A stretch of DNA of 64,000 bases from Pseudomonas fluorescens (GCF_002022275.1 NZ_MSDF01000021.1:8668-72667); one strand, 5' to 3'; counted from the stretch's first letter, positions 16,746-25,698 are shown. A program made the numbers and translations. The notes: generated from the sequence alone by a model not told the origin.

Positions 16746-17855
16746 TCAGTTGGCGGGGCTGTAGCGGCGCACCCCTGACTCGGCGTGAGGAATCTGCGCA
16801 GCGGTACTGCCTGAGGCCTGGAATAGAACCAAGTGTTCGGCGGCCACCCGAATCCCCACGTCCACGCCAACCTGATGATCCGCATGGCTCGGGAAAATAG
16901 ACTCCAGCTGCGCACCCGTCGGCAACTGCAAACGGTATAGCGTCGAAGCGCCCAGAAACGTCTTGCCGACAATCCGTGCTTTCAACGCGCTGTCTGGCGC
17001 ATAAACGATATCATCTGGGCGCAGCAACACGTCCACGGCGCCACCGGTTGGCCAGGTGTAGGCACGGTTGCCGCGCAAGTCACCCAGTTCGGTGCTGACC
17101 GATTCCGGTGAGCTCAATTGCCCGCGAATGAAATAACCCTGGCCGATAAAGCTCGCGACGTAAGGCGTCTGCGGCTCGTGATAAAGGTTGTAGGGCGTGT
17201 CCCACTGTTCAAGGCGGCCTTCCTTGAACACCCCCACCTGGTCGCTCACGGCGAACGCTTCTTCCTGATCGTGGGTGACCAGAATCGCGCTGGTGCCGCG
17301 AGCCTTGAGGATGTCGCGCACCTCATGGCTGAGCTTGCGCCGCAGTTCGCCGTCGAGGTTGGAAAACGGTTCGTCCAACAGCAACAGCTGCGGCTCCGGC
17401 GCCAGGGCGCGGGCGAGGGCGACGCGTTGTTGCTGGCCGCCGGACAGCTCGTGAGGGAAGCGTTTGCCGAGGTTTTTCAGGTTGACCAGTTCGAGCAATT
17501 CCGCGACCACGCGATCTTTTTGCGGGTGCTTGCGAATGCCGAAGGCAATGTTGTCGGCCACGCTGAGGTGGGGAAACAGCGCGTAGTCCTGGAACACCAT
17601 GCCGATACGACGTTTCTCCGGTGCCAGTGTGAAACCGGCGCTGGAAATCACTTCGCCGGCCAGGCTGATTTCGCCTTCGTGCACCGGCTCGAACCCGGCA
17701 ATCGCGCGCAGGGTGGTGGTTTTGCCGCAGCCCGAGGAGCCCAGCAGGCAGCCGATGTCGCCAGCGTTGAGGTGCAGGTTAAGGTTCTGCACCACCCGTT
17801 GATCTTGATAGCCGCATGCCAGATTGCGCAGGTTCAGCAGTAATGGCTGGCTCAT
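16746..17855 (-). CDS. ABC transporter ATP-binding protein (FbpC/PotA-like)
   Basis: A 369-residue ATPase with Walker A GSSGCGKTTTLRAIAG, signature LSGGQQQRVALARAL, Walker B LLLLDEPFSNLD, and a C-terminal TOBE-type region (about 285-350). The long form with TOBE domain fits importers of ferric iron, polyamine or similar ligands. No permease or binding-protein gene is adjacent. The start ATG overlaps the argF stop (ATGA), so it is translationally coupled to argF. A homologous ATPase gene also neighbours argF in P. aeruginosa. Substrate unknown. Confidence 0.85.
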   Translation of the reverse strand: MSQPLLLNLRNLACGYQDQRVVQNLNLHLNAGDIGCLLGSSGCGKTTTLRAIAGFEPVHEGEISLAGEVISSAGFTLAPEKRRIGMVFQDYALFPHLSVADNIAFGIRKHPQKDRVVAELLELVNLKNLGKRFPHELSGGQQQRVALARALAPEPQLLLLDEPFSNLDGELRRKLSHEVRDILKARGTSAILVTHDQEEAFAVSDQVGVFKEGRLEQWDTPYNLYHEPQTPYVASFIGQGYFIRGQLSSPESVSTELGDLRGNRAYTWPTGGAVDVLLRPDDIVYAPDSALKARIVGKTFLGASTLYRLQLPTGAQLESIFPSHADHQVGVDVGIRVAAEHLVLFQASGSTAAQIPHAESGVRRYSPAN

Positions 17856-18775
17856 GCGTGGCGGTACGACGGCTGCACAAGGAATTCGAGCAGCGCCTTT
17901 TGCGCGTGCAGGCGGTTCTCGGCCTGGTCCCAGGCGACCGAACGTTTGTCGTCGAGCAAGTCGAGGCTGATTTCCTCGCCGCGGTGCGCAGGCAGGCAGT
18001 GCATGAACAGCACGTCCGGTGCCGCCAGGTCGAGCAGGGCGCGGGTCACCTGGAACGGTGCGAACAAGGCGAGACGCTTGGCGGTTTCTTCTTCCTGGCC
18101 CATTGAGGTCCACACGTCGGTGCTGACCAGGTGCGCGCCGAGCACGGCGTCGCGCGGGTCGCGCACGAGGGTGACGCGGTCACCGGCTTGCTCCAGAAAG
18201 CGTGCTTCGGGCTCGTAGCCCTCAGGGCAGGCGATGCGCAACTGGAAGTCGAACTGGATCGCCGCTTCTATATAGCTGTTGCACATATTGTTGCCGTCGC
18301 CGATCCAGGCCACGGTTTTGCCCTGGATCGAGCCACGGTGCTCAAGGAAGGTTTGCATGTCGGCCAGCAACTGGCACGGGTGCAGGTCATCGGACAGGCC
18401 GTTGATCACTGGCACGCGGGAGTTGGCGGAAAATTCGGTCACGGTACTGTGGGCGAAGGTGCGGATCATCACCGCATCGAGCATGCTCGACATCACGATG
18501 GCGCTGTCGGCGACCGTTTCGCCACGACCCAGCTGGGTGTCGCGCGAAGACAGGAAAATGGCCTGGCCGCCGAGCTGGATCATGCCGGCTTCGAACGACA
18601 CGCGGGTGCGGGTCGAGGACTTCTCGAAAATCATCCCGAGCACACGGTTTTTCAAAGGCTCGAACAGTACGCCGCGGTTACGCAGGTCTTTAAGCTCAAT
18701 GCCTCGACGGATCACGCTGACCAGCTCTTCGGGCGTGCAATCCATCAGGGAGAGAAAGTGCCTTGCGCTCATCAT
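17852..18775 (-). CDS. argF: Anabolic ornithine carbamoyltransferase ArgF
   Basis: A 307-residue enzyme that makes citrulline from ornithine and carbamoyl phosphate in arginine synthesis. The carbamoyl-phosphate loop STRTRVSFE, the HPCQ motif and the ornithine-site HCLPAHRGEE are all intact. Length and the short C-terminus fit the anabolic enzyme more than the catabolic ArcB. Two adjacent ATGs are possible (18775, 18772); the first is better spaced from AAGG. An ArgR-type site lies about 125 bp upstream. Confidence 0.94.
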   Translation of the reverse strand: MMSARHFLSLMDCTPEELVSVIRRGIELKDLRNRGVLFEPLKNRVLGMIFEKSSTRTRVSFEAGMIQLGGQAIFLSSRDTQLGRGETVADSAIVMSSMLDAVMIRTFAHSTVTEFSANSRVPVINGLSDDLHPCQLLADMQTFLEHRGSIQGKTVAWIGDGNNMCNSYIEAAIQFDFQLRIACPEGYEPEARFLEQAGDRVTLVRDPRDAVLGAHLVSTDVWTSMGQEEETAKRLALFAPFQVTRALLDLAAPDVLFMHCLPAHRGEEISLDLLDDKRSVAWDQAENRLHAQKALLEFLVQPSYRHA

Positions 18776-18898
18776 TAACTACCTTTTTGCAACAGACCGC
18801 AGATACTCAAAGCCTTGTTTATTGTGACAACGGGCGAGACCTGCGGCGAAAGCCGCACGGGGCGACGAAATAGGGGAAGGCGCGATCTTATAATTAAA

Positions 18899-18914
18899 TG
18901 TCGCGTCTTACCAA
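18899..18914. promoter_or_regulatory. Candidate ArgR half-site upstream of argF
   Basis: TGTCGCGTCTTACCAA matches the Pseudomonas ArgR half-site TGTCGC-N8-AA exactly. A degenerate copy (GGCGCG..AT) lies about 20 bp before it, the expected tandem spacing. The rest of the 430-bp argF/oxidoreductase intergenic region shows no convincing gene. Confidence 0.55.
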
Positions 18915-19205
18915 TAGGGCTACGGTTTTTAAGGGTGTTCAAGAGGGGCGTAAAGACGCTTTTGAAGACAATTACCGGACAGCAGCGGGCCATTTGTACA
19001 CTGGCGTCGAGATATTTTGCAATGCGCCGGGGCGGGTCCAGGCCAGACTGCGTCGGTTTCAGAGGCCTGCGGGCGGGTTTTGAAACATTTGCTCACGCTT
19101 AGCCATGCCTTGGCCTGATGCCACTCGATTCACCGGGCGAACGTTGGTGGTGCTCGCCTCGGTCGCAGCCCATAGTGAAATCAAAGCCTGATAAAGAGAC
19201 TGGCC

Positions 19206-21314
19206 ATGACCAAGACTCTCCACCACCGTGCCTGCCATCTGTGTGAAGCCATTTGCGGGCTCACCCTGGAAACCACTCGAGCCGACGACGGCAGCCTGGC
19301 GATCACTTCGATCAAAGGCGACCCGCTCGACACCTTCAGCCGCGGGCATATCTGCCCCAAGGCGGTGGCGCTGCAGGATATTCAGAATGACCCGGACCGC
19401 CTGCACCAGCCTATGTTGCGCGAGGGCAGTGAATGGCGGCCGATTGCGTGGGAAGAAGCCTTTGCGCTTGTAGCCGAACGGCTGTCAGGCATCCAGGCCC
19501 GGCATGGGCAGAACGCGGTGGCGGTGTATCAGGGCAACCCCAGCGTGCATAACTATGGGCTGATGACTCACAGCAACTACTTCCTCGGCCAGTTGAAGAC
19601 GCGCAATCGCTTTTCGGCGACTTCTGTCGACCAGTTGCCCCATCACCTCACCAGCCATTTGATGTACGGGCATGGTCTGCTGCTGCCGATTCCGGACATC
19701 GACCACACCGACTTCATGTTGATTCTGGGCGGCAACCCGCTGGCGTCCAACGGCAGCATCATGACCGTGCCCGACGTGGAAAAACGCCTCAAGGCGATCC
19801 AGGCGCGAGGCGGAAAAGTGGTGGTGGTCGACCCACGGCGCAGCGAGACGGCGGCGATAGCCGACCAGCACCTGTTCGTGCGCCCGGGCGGCGATGCGGC
19901 GTTGCTGTTCGGTGTGCTCAATACCCTGTTTACCGAGAACCTGACGCGCGACAGTCATTTGCCGGTTGAAGGCCTGGAAGAGGTGCGCCATGCAATCGCC
20001 GGGTTCACCGCCGAGGCCATGAGCCGCCAATGCGCGGTGCCCGCCGAGCAGATCCGCCAGTTGGCGCGGGATTTTGCCGCAGCAGATAAAGCGGTGTGCT
20101 ACGGGCGTATGGGCGTGTCGACCCAGGCTTTCGGCACGCTGTGCCATTGGCTGGTGCAGTTGATCAACCTGGTCACTGGGAACGTTGATCGCGTCGGCGG
20201 TGCTTTGTGCACCACACCGGCGGTTGATCTGGTCGCCTCCACCGGCGGCGGGCATTTCAATCGCTGGCAGAGTCGCGTATCCGGTCGCCCTGAGTACGGC
20301 GGTGAGCTGCCGGTGTCGGCCCTGGCTGAAGAAATGCTTACCGAGGGCGAAGGGCAAATCCGCGCGCTGGTGACGGTGGCGGGCAACCCCGTGCTATCGA
20401 CGCCAAACGGGCGGCAACTGGAGCAGGCCCTGGAAGGTCTGGAGTTCATGGTCAGCATCGACCTCTATATCAACGAGACCACGCGGTACGCCGACCTGAT
20501 CCTGCCGTCGACCTCGGCGCTGGAGAATGATCACTACGACACCACGTTCAATATGTTCGCGGTGCGCAACGTCACCCGTTTCAATCGCGCGATTCTGCCC
20601 AAGCCTGAGGGCGCGCTGCATGACTGGGAGATCTTTGTCGGCCTGGCAGAGGCGTTTTCAGCGCAGACCGGCGTCGCCCTCAAACCCACCCTGCCGCCCG
20701 CACAGATGATCGACTTCGGGTTGCGCGCGGGGACATACGGTGACGCCTCCGAACACAAACTCTCGGTGGCGATGCTGGCCGATCATCCCCATGGCGTCGA
20801 TCTGGGCCCGTTGCATGCCAATCTTGCGGCGCGCTTGAAAACCACCAACGGCAAGGTGCAGGCGGCGCCGGCTGTGATCCTCGCGGACCTTGCACGCTTT
20901 GCGGCGCAACCGGTGCCGGTGGCCGACGAACTACTGCTGATCGGCCGTCGTCACGTGCGCAGCAACAATTCCTGGATGCACAACTATCACCGCTTGGTGA
21001 AAGGCAAGCCGCGCCATCAGTTGCTGATGCACCCGGATGACCTGGCCAGCCGCCAACTGAGCGACGGCCAGCGCGTGCGTGTCAGCTCGCGCATCGGCAT
21101 GATCGAAGTGGAAGTGGTCGCCAGCCTGGATATGATGCCCGGCGTGGTCAGCCTGCCGCACGGTTGGGGTCACGGTCGCCCAGGCGTGCAGATGAGCATC
21201 GCCAGCGGTCAGCCGGGAGCCAGCGCGAATGACCTGACCGACGAGCGGCAACTCGACGAATTGTCGGGGAACGCCGCGCTGAACGGCGTGCCGGTGCAGG
21301 TGGCCGCCGCATAA
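19206..21314 (+). CDS. Molybdopterin-dependent oxidoreductase
   Basis: A 702-residue enzyme of the bis-MGD (DMSO reductase) superfamily. The N-terminal 4Fe-4S motif is C10-x2-C-x3-C followed by a fourth Cys in GHICPKA near residue 50. The large catalytic part shows YQGNPSVHNYGLMTH, LGGNPLASNGS and VVVDPRRSETA. The C-terminal molybdopterin-binding domain carries GRRHVRSNNSW and LPHGWGHGRPG. No Tat signal is visible, so it is probably cytoplasmic. Substrate cannot be read from sequence; it resembles formate-dehydrogenase-like proteins of unknown substrate. Confidence 0.85.
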   Translation: MTKTLHHRACHLCEAICGLTLETTRADDGSLAITSIKGDPLDTFSRGHICPKAVALQDIQNDPDRLHQPMLREGSEWRPIAWEEAFALVAERLSGIQARHGQNAVAVYQGNPSVHNYGLMTHSNYFLGQLKTRNRFSATSVDQLPHHLTSHLMYGHGLLLPIPDIDHTDFMLILGGNPLASNGSIMTVPDVEKRLKAIQARGGKVVVVDPRRSETAAIADQHLFVRPGGDAALLFGVLNTLFTENLTRDSHLPVEGLEEVRHAIAGFTAEAMSRQCAVPAEQIRQLARDFAAADKAVCYGRMGVSTQAFGTLCHWLVQLINLVTGNVDRVGGALCTTPAVDLVASTGGGHFNRWQSRVSGRPEYGGELPVSALAEEMLTEGEGQIRALVTVAGNPVLSTPNGRQLEQALEGLEFMVSIDLYINETTRYADLILPSTSALENDHYDTTFNMFAVRNVTRFNRAILPKPEGALHDWEIFVGLAEAFSAQTGVALKPTLPPAQMIDFGLRAGTYGDASEHKLSVAMLADHPHGVDLGPLHANLAARLKTTNGKVQAAPAVILADLARFAAQPVPVADELLLIGRRHVRSNNSWMHNYHRLVKGKPRHQLLMHPDDLASRQLSDGQRVRVSSRIGMIEVEVVASLDMMPGVVSLPHGWGHGRPGVQMSIASGQPGASANDLTDERQLDELSGNAALNGVPVQVAAA

Positions 21315-21398
21315 GGCCCGAGCACCGCGCTGGAATTTTGCGTTACAATGCGCCACCGTGCCGACCTGTGAGTCGCAAAGTTCCAGCCGAGGTGTTCC

Positions 21399-21737
21399 AT
21401 GGATATCATCGAAACGATCAAAGAGCAGATTGCTGCCAACACCATTCTGCTTTACATGAAGGGCGCGCCGAATGCTCCTCAGTGCGGTTTCTCCGCGAAG
21501 GCCTCCCAGGCCATCATGCAATGTGGCGAGAAATTCGCTTACGTGGATATCCTGCAAAACCCTGAAATCCGCGCCAACCTGCCGAAGTACGCCAACTGGC
21601 CGACATTCCCGCAACTGTGGGTAGCCGGTGAGCTGGTCGGCGGCAGCGACATCATCACTGAGATGGCAGCTGATGGTTCGTTGCAAGCGCTGATCAAAGA
21701 CGCAGCGGCAAACGCGGCGGCCAAAACCGACGCTTGA
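21399..21737 (+). CDS. grxD: Monothiol glutaredoxin GrxD (Grx4)
   Basis: A 112-residue monothiol glutaredoxin with the active-site CGFS motif (residues 29-32), the preceding KGAPNAPQCGFS stretch, and the glutathione-contacting WPTFPQLW and GGSDI motifs. It binds and passes on 2Fe-2S clusters together with BolA-type partners. It lies next to bacterioferritin and its ferredoxin, so the local set handles iron and Fe-S clusters. A strong terminator follows at once. Confidence 0.95.
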   Translation: MDIIETIKEQIAANTILLYMKGAPNAPQCGFSAKASQAIMQCGEKFAYVDILQNPEIRANLPKYANWPTFPQLWVAGELVGGSDIITEMAADGSLQALIKDAAANAAAKTDA

Positions 21738-21749
21738 TTCGCCTGCAAT

Positions 21750-21788
21750 AAAAAAGCCCCGCTTCTCGACAGAGAGCGGGGCTTTTTT
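21750..21788. terminator. Bidirectional terminator between grxD and bfr
   Basis: AAAAAAGCCCCGCT / AGCGGGGCTTTTTT, a perfect 14-bp symmetrical stem with an 11-nt loop, placed between convergent genes. Confidence 0.93.
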
Positions 21789-21806
21789 GTACCTGCGCGA
21801 AGTGGG

Positions 21807-22277
21807 TTATTCGCCCATCTGCGATTGCAGGTAGTTTTCCAGGCTGACTTTAACGATCAGGCCCTGTTGGGTTTCCAGCCAGTCGATATGTTCTTCCTGG
21901 TCTTCCAGAATATCTTCGAGCAGTTCACGGCTGCCAAAGTCGCCCTTGGTTTCAGCGTGAGCGATGGCGGCCTTGAGGTCGCTGTGGCTCTTGCGCTCAA
22001 AACCCAGGTCGCTGCTGATCATTTCCTCGGTGTGTTCGCCGATGTTCAGCTTGCCCAGGTCCTGCACGTTCGGCAGGCCTTCCAGGAACAGGATGCGCTT
22101 GATCAGCGCGTCAGCGTCCTTCATGGCTTTGATCGATTCTTTGTATTCACGCTTGCCGAGCTTTTCCAGGCCCCAATCGTCGTACATGCGCGCATGCAGA
22201 AAGTACTGATTGATCGCGACCAGTTCATTGGCAAGGATTTTGTTGAGTTGCTGGATGACTGAAATGTCGCCTTTCAT
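21807..22277 (-). CDS. bfr: Bacterioferritin subunit lacking two ferroxidase ligands
   Basis: A 156-residue bacterioferritin with the heme-ligand Met52 in KAMKDAD. Ferroxidase residues Glu18, the Glu in GFERK, Glu127 and His130 (QEEHIDWLE) are present. Glu51 and His54, which normally complete the di-iron site, are Ala51 and Asp54. This matches a heme-binding, ferroxidase-poor subunit of a two-subunit bacterioferritin, as described for P. putida alpha/beta forms, and would need an active partner encoded elsewhere. It is followed upstream by bfd, whose product releases the stored iron. Confidence 0.9.
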   Translation of the reverse strand: MKGDISVIQQLNKILANELVAINQYFLHARMYDDWGLEKLGKREYKESIKAMKDADALIKRILFLEGLPNVQDLGKLNIGEHTEEMISSDLGFERKSHSDLKAAIAHAETKGDFGSRELLEDILEDQEEHIDWLETQQGLIVKVSLENYLQSQMGE

Positions 22278-22433
22278 GACTGGGGTCCTGCCCTGTAATC
22301 GCTGTGTAGGGGCAGAGTTTGAGCGGCGAAAACCCGAGTGTCAAACCTAAGTTATTGAATAATAAATGAAAATTAATCGGAATAAGAATGTTTGTGTTCC
22401 GCGTCTTGGCGCTAACTAATTGAATTACGGGCA

Positions 22434-22463
22434 TAAAAAAACCGGACACTGAGTCCGGTTCTT
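22434..22463 (-). terminator. Terminator of bfd
   Basis: AACCGGAC / GTCCGGTT stem with a 5-nt loop. On the minus strand it is followed by a run of T, correct for ending bfd just before the bfr promoter region. Confidence 0.85.
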
Positions 22464-22477
22464 TAAAACACGCCTGA

Positions 22478-22696
22478 TTAAGCGTGTGTAAATTCTGCTG
22501 TGTAGGGGAGTGCGGCCTGGGCTGTTTGCAGCTGTGTCAGGGTTTCCCGTACCACTTGCTTGGCGAGGCAAGCACATTTACCGCACTGGCTGGCAACGCC
22601 GGTGGTTTCACGCACTTCTTTGTAGCTGCAGCAACCTTCATAGATTGCTTCGCGGATTTGTCCGTCGGTGACGCCAGTACAGAGGCAGACATACAT
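22478..22696 (-). CDS. bfd: Bacterioferritin-associated ferredoxin Bfd
   Basis: A 72-residue 2Fe-2S protein with the four ligands Cys4, Cys6, Cys38 and Cys41 in the C-x-C...C-x2-C arrangement specific to Bfd. It reduces heme in bacterioferritin to release ferrous iron. It has its own promoter region with a Fur-like site and its own terminator. The C-terminal extension beyond residue 60 is slightly longer than in P. aeruginosa. Confidence 0.95.
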   Translation of the reverse strand: MYVCLCTGVTDGQIREAIYEGCCSYKEVRETTGVASQCGKCACLAKQVVRETLTQLQTAQAALPYTAEFTHA

Positions 22697-22750
22697 AAGG
22701 GAGAACCGTCGCGGGTTTAAGGCTTAAGTGCGATGGATCTTAATGTTAAC

Positions 22751-22769
22751 GAGAATGATTGTCAAAGTA
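22751..22769. promoter_or_regulatory. Candidate Fur box upstream of bfd
   Basis: GAGAATGATTGTCAAAGTA matches 12 of 19 positions of the Fur box, including the central AATGAT and TCA. It is about 55 bp upstream of bfd, which is known to be induced by iron limitation in Pseudomonas. It also lies about 160 bp upstream of the divergent peroxiredoxin gene. Confidence 0.5.
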
Positions 22770-22927
22770 GATTCGCAGGACTTTGCTCGCGCTGACGAAC
22801 GGTTTTTTCCGTGTATGATGGCCGGTCTTCACGAAGCGTGACTGTGTCACAGGGCTGTCGCTTGATAGCAGCAGACTTGGGCCGGTCCTTTTACTTCAAT
22901 CGTCACCCTTGCATCAGGAGATACCCA

Positions 22928-23530
22928 ATGAGCGTACTCGTCGGCAAACAAGCCCCGGATTTCGACGTACCTGCCGTCCTCGGCAATGGCGAAATCGTAG
23001 ACAGCTTCAAGCTGTCTGAAGCCATCAAAGGCAAATACGGCCTGGTGTTCTTTTACCCGCTGGACTTCACCTTCGTCTGCCCGTCCGAGTTGATCGCTCT
23101 GGACCACCGCATGGACGATTTCAAGGCACGCAACGTTGAAGTGGTAGCCGTTTCCATCGACTCCCATTTCACCCACAACGCCTGGCGCAACACTGCCATC
23201 AATGATGGCGGCATCGGCAAAGTCAAATACACCATGGCTGCCGACATGAAGCACGACATCGCCAAGGCCTACGACGTTGAGTCCGAAGGCGGCGTGGCCT
23301 TCCGTGGCGCGTTCCTGATCGACGACAAGGGCGTTGTGCGCTCGCAGATCATCAACGACCTGCCGCTGGGCCGTAACATGGAAGAGCTGATCCGTCTGGT
23401 TGACGCCCTGCAATTCCACGAAGAGCACGGCGAAGTCTGCCCTGCCAACTGGAAAAAAGGCGACAAAGGCATGAACGCTTCGCCAGAAGGCGTTGCGGCT
23501 TACCTGACCGAGAACGCTGGCAAGCTGTAA
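22928..23530 (+). CDS. Typical 2-Cys peroxiredoxin (AhpC/TSA family)
   Basis: A 200-residue peroxiredoxin that reduces hydrogen peroxide and organic peroxides. The peroxidatic Cys is in FTFVCPSE, the resolving Cys in GEVCPANW, and the GGIG motif after SIDSHFTHNAWR is typical of Prx1/AhpC enzymes. ATG 22928 follows CAGGAG. No AhpF-type reductase is adjacent. The position beside bfd suggests protection against iron-driven oxidative stress. A symmetrical terminator follows. Confidence 0.93.
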   Translation: MSVLVGKQAPDFDVPAVLGNGEIVDSFKLSEAIKGKYGLVFFYPLDFTFVCPSELIALDHRMDDFKARNVEVVAVSIDSHFTHNAWRNTAINDGGIGKVKYTMAADMKHDIAKAYDVESEGGVAFRGAFLIDDKGVVRSQIINDLPLGRNMEELIRLVDALQFHEEHGEVCPANWKKGDKGMNASPEGVAAYLTENAGKL

Positions 23531-23546
23531 GCCAGATTCGCGGGAC

Positions 23547-23578
23547 AAAAAAACCGGCCTGAGAAGGCCGGTTTTTTT
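23547..23578 (+). terminator. Terminator of the peroxiredoxin gene
   Basis: AACCGGCC / GGCCGGTT stem with a 6-nt loop, A-run before and seven T after. Confidence 0.92.
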
Positions 23579-23597
23579 ATGCGCTGCATTTGGGTGT

Positions 23598-23819
23598 GTG
23601 GCGAGCGGGCTTCTGTGGCGAGCGGGCTTGCCCGCGTTGGGCTGCGCAGCGGCCCCAATAAGACCGCCGCGGTTAACCTGTTAAACCACGGTGTCAGGAT
23701 CTGGGGCTGCTTCGCAGCCCAACGCAGGGCAAGCCTGCTCGCCACAACAAGCCTGCTCGCCACAACAAGCCCGCTTGCCACAACAAGCCCGCTTGCCACA
23801 ACAAGCCTGCTTGCTAGAA
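23598..23819. repeat. REP element with an 18-bp tandem array on one arm
   Basis: A GTGGCGAGCGGGCTTGC-type paired REP (23598 to about 23745). The right arm's tail is amplified into five 18-bp units: 23730-23747, 23748-23765, 23766-23783, 23784-23801 and 23802-23819. The unit is CAAGCCTGCTCGCCACAA with T/C variants; the last unit has decayed. The left arm also has a partial doubling (GTGGCGAGCGGGCTTCT then GTGGCGAGCGGGCTTGC). Confidence 0.85.
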
Positions 23820-23827
23820 AAAGCCTG

Positions 23828-24499
23828 TCAGTCGCCGAAATCTTCCCAACCGCCCATCTGCTTCCAGCGGTTGACGATGCCGCAGAACAGCTCGGCGGTC
23901 TTCTCGGTGTCGTAGCGAGCCGAGTGGGCCTCACGGCCGTCAAAGTCGATACCGGCTGCCTGGCAGGCTTTCGCCAATACCGTCTGGCCATAAGCCAGGC
24001 CGGCAAGGGTCGCGGTGTCGAAGCTGGAGAACGGGTGAAACGGGTTGCGCTTCATGTCCAGGCGCGTCACGGCGGCGTTGAGGAAGCCCAGGTCGAAGCT
24101 GCTGTTGTGGCCGACCAGGATCGCGCGTTTGCAGCCATTGGCCTTCAATGCCTTGCGCACGCCACGGAAGATGTCGGTCAACGCTGCTTCTTCACTGACC
24201 GCCATGCGCAGTGGGTGATCAAGCTTGATGCCGGTGAACTCCAGCGCGGCGGCTTCAATATTCGCACCTTCAAACGGCTCGACGCGGAAGAAGTGGGTGT
24301 GCTCCGGGAACACAAAGCCCTGTTCATCCATGCCAATCGTCGTTGCAGCGATTTCCAGCAATGCGTCGGTGGCGCAGTTGAAACCACCGGTTTCTACGTC
24401 GATGACAACCGGCAGATAGCCGCGAAAGCGCTCGGCCATCGGGTGGCGAGAGCCGCCGCCACTGTGCTCGTGTTCGTCGTCGTAATGGTCTTCACTCAC
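23828..24499 (-). CDS. rnt: Ribonuclease T
   Basis: A 223-residue DEDDh-family 3'-5' exoribonuclease that trims tRNA CCA ends and stable RNA 3' ends. Exo I VIDVETGGF, Exo II VGHNSSFDLGFLN and Exo III HSARYDTEKTAEL are intact. The start is GTG, overlapping the pyrC stop (GTGA); the N-terminus MSEDHYDDEHE then matches other Pseudomonas RNase T proteins. It forms a coupled pair with pyrC. Confidence 0.93.
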   Translation of the reverse strand: MSEDHYDDEHEHSGGGSRHPMAERFRGYLPVVIDVETGGFNCATDALLEIAATTIGMDEQGFVFPEHTHFFRVEPFEGANIEAAALEFTGIKLDHPLRMAVSEEAALTDIFRGVRKALKANGCKRAILVGHNSSFDLGFLNAAVTRLDMKRNPFHPFSSFDTATLAGLAYGQTVLAKACQAAGIDFDGREAHSARYDTEKTAELFCGIVNRWKQMGGWEDFGD

Positions 24500-25542
24500 T
24501 TGCTTTCCTCCAGCAGGCGCCAGCGCAGTGTTTCACCGGCGCGCAGCGGGATAACAGTCAGCTCGCCAAACGGCAGGCTGGCAGGGGCGGTCCAGTCTTC
24601 ACGAACCAGGGTAATGCGGTCGGTGTTCGCCGGCAGGCCGTAGAAACGCGGGCCGTTGAGGCTGGCAAAGCCTTCAAGTTTGTCCAACGCATTACGCGAT
24701 TCGAACGCTTCAGCGTACAGCTCAATCGCCGCATACGCGGTGTAGCAACCGGCACAGCCGCACGCGGCTTCTTTGGCGTGCTGGGCGTGAGGCGCGGAGT
24801 CGGTGCCGAGGAAAAACTTCGGGCTGCCGCTGGTGGCGGCATCCAGCAAGGCCACCTGGTGGGTGTTGCGCTTGAGGATCGGCAGGCAATAGAAGTGCGG
24901 CCGAATCCCGCCCACCAGCATGTGGTTGCGGTTGTAGAGCAAGTGATGCGCGGTGATGGTTGCGCCAACGTTGGCCGAGGCCTCGTTCACAAACTGCACG
25001 GCATCGGCAGTGGTGATGTGTTCAAACACCACCTTCAAGGTCGGGAACAGCTCGACCACACGGCGCATATGCTCGTCGATGAAGATCTTTTCACGGTCGA
25101 ACACGTCGACGTCGCCACGGGTGACTTCACCGTGGATCAACAGCGGCATGCCGACTTCAGCCATGGCTTCGATGGCGGGCAGGATCTTGTCGATGCTGGT
25201 CACGCCGGAATCGGAGTTGGTGGTCGCGCCCGCCGGGTAGAGCTTGGCGGCGTACACGAAGCCGCTGGCCTTGGCTTCACGAATTTCTTCAGGCTGGGTG
25301 CGGTCGGTGAGGTAAAGCACCATCAACGGTTCGAAGCGGCTGCCGGCCGGGCGCGCAGCGAGGATTCGCTGGCGATAGGCATCGGCTTGCTCGGCATTAC
25401 GTACCGGAGGTACCAGGTTAGGCATGATGATGGCGCGGCCAAACGTGCGCGCGACATCGGCCACAGTTTGGGGTAACGCAGCACCATCGCGAAGATGAAT
25501 ATGCCAGTCGTCGGGACGCAGCAGGGTCAGGCGGTCGGACAT
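24496..25542 (-). CDS. pyrC: Dihydroorotase PyrC
   Basis: A 348-residue zinc amidohydrolase of pyrimidine synthesis that cyclises carbamoyl-aspartate to dihydroorotate. Metal ligands are seen in DDWHIHLRDG, the carboxylated-lysine region AAKLYPAGATTN, LLIHGEV, FEHIT and LGTDSAPH. ATG 25542 gives the standard length. It is the class-II E. coli-like PyrC, not the inactive PyrC' type. It is coupled to rnt. Confidence 0.95.
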   Translation of the reverse strand: MSDRLTLLRPDDWHIHLRDGAALPQTVADVARTFGRAIIMPNLVPPVRNAEQADAYRQRILAARPAGSRFEPLMVLYLTDRTQPEEIREAKASGFVYAAKLYPAGATTNSDSGVTSIDKILPAIEAMAEVGMPLLIHGEVTRGDVDVFDREKIFIDEHMRRVVELFPTLKVVFEHITTADAVQFVNEASANVGATITAHHLLYNRNHMLVGGIRPHFYCLPILKRNTHQVALLDAATSGSPKFFLGTDSAPHAQHAKEAACGCAGCYTAYAAIELYAEAFESRNALDKLEGFASLNGPRFYGLPANTDRITLVREDWTAPASLPFGELTVIPLRAGETLRWRLLEESK

Positions 25543-25698
25543 TGGGGATTCCAGGCGGGTCAATCTGGTGGGAATGCTACCGGAAAAGACTCTTGCAGGC
25601 ACTCGCTATCAAGTTTTGCTGCAGGCGTCCGATATCCCTGGGTATGCCTTAACGACGTATGACGCTTTGAAGTGTTGTAGAAACCAGTGGAGCCTCCC

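Noticed and set aside
18815..19102. Plus-strand small gene between argF and the oxidoreductase
   Set aside because: Covers the argF promoter and ArgR-type site; no ribosome site or family.
23730..23819. Possible CRISPR array
   Set aside because: Units are 18 bp and directly abutting, with no spacers; they derive from a REP arm.
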